From a virus: a stretch of DNA of 49,513 nucleotides. The notes beneath the pieces were generated by a model that had not been told where the DNA came from, searched no databases, and saw only the letters and a program-made list of their open reading frames with translations. The stretch lies in IMG/VR virus record IMGVR_UViG_3300010939_000123, positions 1 to 49,513 of that record; one strand, 5' to 3'. This document shows positions 48,502 to 49,513 of this stretch, piece by piece. Position 1 is the first letter of the stretch. Each line of letters starts with the position of its first letter. Both the position numbers and the translations under genes were made by a program.

Positions 48502-49513
48502 CTACTTTTCTATTCGTACATTCCCAAGGCCCGGCGAATTCACCGAAATATTGACCAGTCCCGGAACGGCCAGTGCGATATTGGCCAGCTTCGGCTGTGC
48601 AATTGAAATGTTCGCCAGACGAATGACATCCGGGGCGATAAACGTGCCGGTGGCTTCCAGCACCCCGGCCTCGCTGTCCTCGACGATCCCAAGGGCTTCA
48701 ACCGATCCGGCCTCTATAACCGATGCGCCGGAGAGGGATTCTGTTGCCCCGGCTTCAATGACTTCCGCGCCTGTTAAAGATTCGAGTCCTCCACCCTCTA
48801 TCAATTCGACCAGGCCGGAAGATTCAACCGCTCCAAAGACAACCAAAGACGTGCTCTCTAAAGCCTCTACCAGGCCCGCCGCAACTGCCGATGCTGTTTC
48901 CCCGGCTTCGATAGCTCCTGAGTTCGTCAATGTGATCAATCCAGCAGACTCGACGGCCCCCTGGTTGATGACCGATATCAACCCTCTCGCCTCCAACACG
49001 CCGGAGACGGTGACGCTGACCGGGGTTTCTTCCGAGGAAAGAGACTCTAAGGCCCCGGCCTCCGCCTGGTCGATCCCTTGCAGAGATTCGACCGTCCCCG
49101 CCTCGATCACGGATGCGGCTTCCAGAGATTCTACTGCTCCGGCCTCTACCGTAGAAGGTGATTCGAGAGACTCTATTGAACCTGTGTCGGTGGTGGACAA
49201 ACCCTCCAATGATTCAACCGCACCGGATGCCGTCTGTGATGCGGACTCGCCGGACTCAATGGACCCCGCTTCGGTCTGTTCAGTGGATTCAAGTGATTCA
49301 ACCGTCCCGGCTTCAATCACCGAAAGTAGCCCTGCGGCCTCAATCGCGCCGGCATCCGGAGCTTCAACGATGCCCAGAGCTTCATGCGCCCCGGCTTCGA
49401 TCACGGACGCGGCTTCCAGAGATTCTACTGCTCCGGCCTCTACCGTAGAAGGTGATTCGAGAGACTCTATTGAACCTGTGTCGGTGGTGGACAAACCCTC
49501 CAATGATTCAACC
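48502..49513 (-). CDS. repetitive protein (14-residue repeats), 3' part; start outside window
   Basis: At least 336 aa. Repeats of 14 residues such as VEAGAVESLEAASV and IEAGTVESLQGIDQ run for most of its length; the end is LANISIAQPKLANIALAVPG, NISVNSPGLGNVRIEK. The frame is open to the right edge, so the TTG at 49503 is probably internal. Highly acidic, low-complexity; likely beta-roll or fibre-like. A 105-bp segment is duplicated at 294-bp spacing. Confidence 0.75.
   Translation of the reverse strand, partial: VESLEGLSTTDTGSIESLESPSTVEAGAVESLEAASVIEAGAHEALGIVEAPDAGAIEAAGLLSVIEAGTVESLESTEQTEAGSIESGESASQTASGAVESLEGLSTTDTGSIESLESPSTVEAGAVESLEAASVIEAGTVESLQGIDQAEAGALESLSSEETPVSVTVSGVLEARGLISVINQGAVESAGLITLTNSGAIEAGETASAVAAGLVEALESTSLVVFGAVESSGLVELIEGGGLESLTGAEVIEAGATESLSGASVIEAGSVEALGIVEDSEAGVLEATGTFIAPDVIRLANISIAQPKLANIALAVPGLVNISVNSPGLGNVRIEK
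49115..49513. repeat. 294-bp-period direct repeat
   Basis: 49115-49219 and 49409-49513 are identical over 105 bp. 294 bp equals 98 codons, seven 14-residue units, so whole blocks of repeats were duplicated in frame. Confidence 0.9.

Noticed and set aside
1-49513. tRNA or rRNA genes
   Set aside because: I saw no cloverleaf with a TTC-type arm nor rRNA-like sequence by eye; a tRNA scan would be decisive.

Overview
The window looks like a phage or prophage from an unidentified Gram-negative bacterium. Two things point to Gram-negative: an overlapping spanin pair with a lipoprotein, and several other lipoprotein or membrane lysis genes. I cannot name the host. No rRNA or tRNA gene and no clear host housekeeping gene was seen. 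The right two thirds encode a virion with a Mu-type head (gp27/gp28 terminase, gp29 portal, gp30 minor head protein, gpG-like factor, protease/scaffold, capsid, gp36-like) and a lambda-type non-contractile tail (terminator, tube, G/GT chaperones made by frameshifting, tape measure, large tip protein). No sheath gene was seen, so a siphovirus resembling transposable siphophages in its head genes is the best guess.

Layout. 1-3057, minus strand: the 5' part of a pentapeptide-repeat protein, small regulatory proteins (ribbon-helix-helix, HTH) and a lysis-like group (3TM holin-like, lipoprotein, M15 peptidase, membrane protein). 3143-6134: an IS1-family-like element bounded by 20-bp inverted repeats, carrying a transposase and a methyltransferase fused to a restriction-nuclease-like domain. 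6135-6620: broken P63C and transposase remnants. 6678-8917, minus strand: DUF1643 and unknown genes. 9024-18737, plus strand: a structured RNA leader, many very small genes with shared palindromes, a MoxR ATPase plus VWA/metallopeptidase pair whose second gene holds an intein, HNH homing-endonuclease remnants, a retron (msr-msd RNA and reverse transcriptase), a tyrosine recombinase and a tiny membrane protein. 18755-49513, minus strand: lysis (spanins, holin-like, M15 endolysin), tail fibre and tip genes, tail, head and packaging genes, ending in a repetitive protein cut by the window edge.

The most interesting part is 16287-18737. A retron-type reverse transcriptase follows a complete-looking ncRNA: 12-bp a1/a2 repeats, two msr hairpins and a 30-bp msd hairpin. 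A second, diverged msr-like module lies just upstream. Downstream, with stop/start overlaps, come a 38-aa ORF and a tyrosine recombinase. I know of no described retron type whose partner is a tyrosine recombinase; this is inference. Other notable points are the intein whose reading frame is broken exactly at a T_TTA_AAA heptamer, the A_AAA_AAC frameshift site giving a tail GT protein, a cold-shock protein inside the head/tail cassette, a nuclease-like tail on the minor head protein, and a small protein built of decapeptide repeats.
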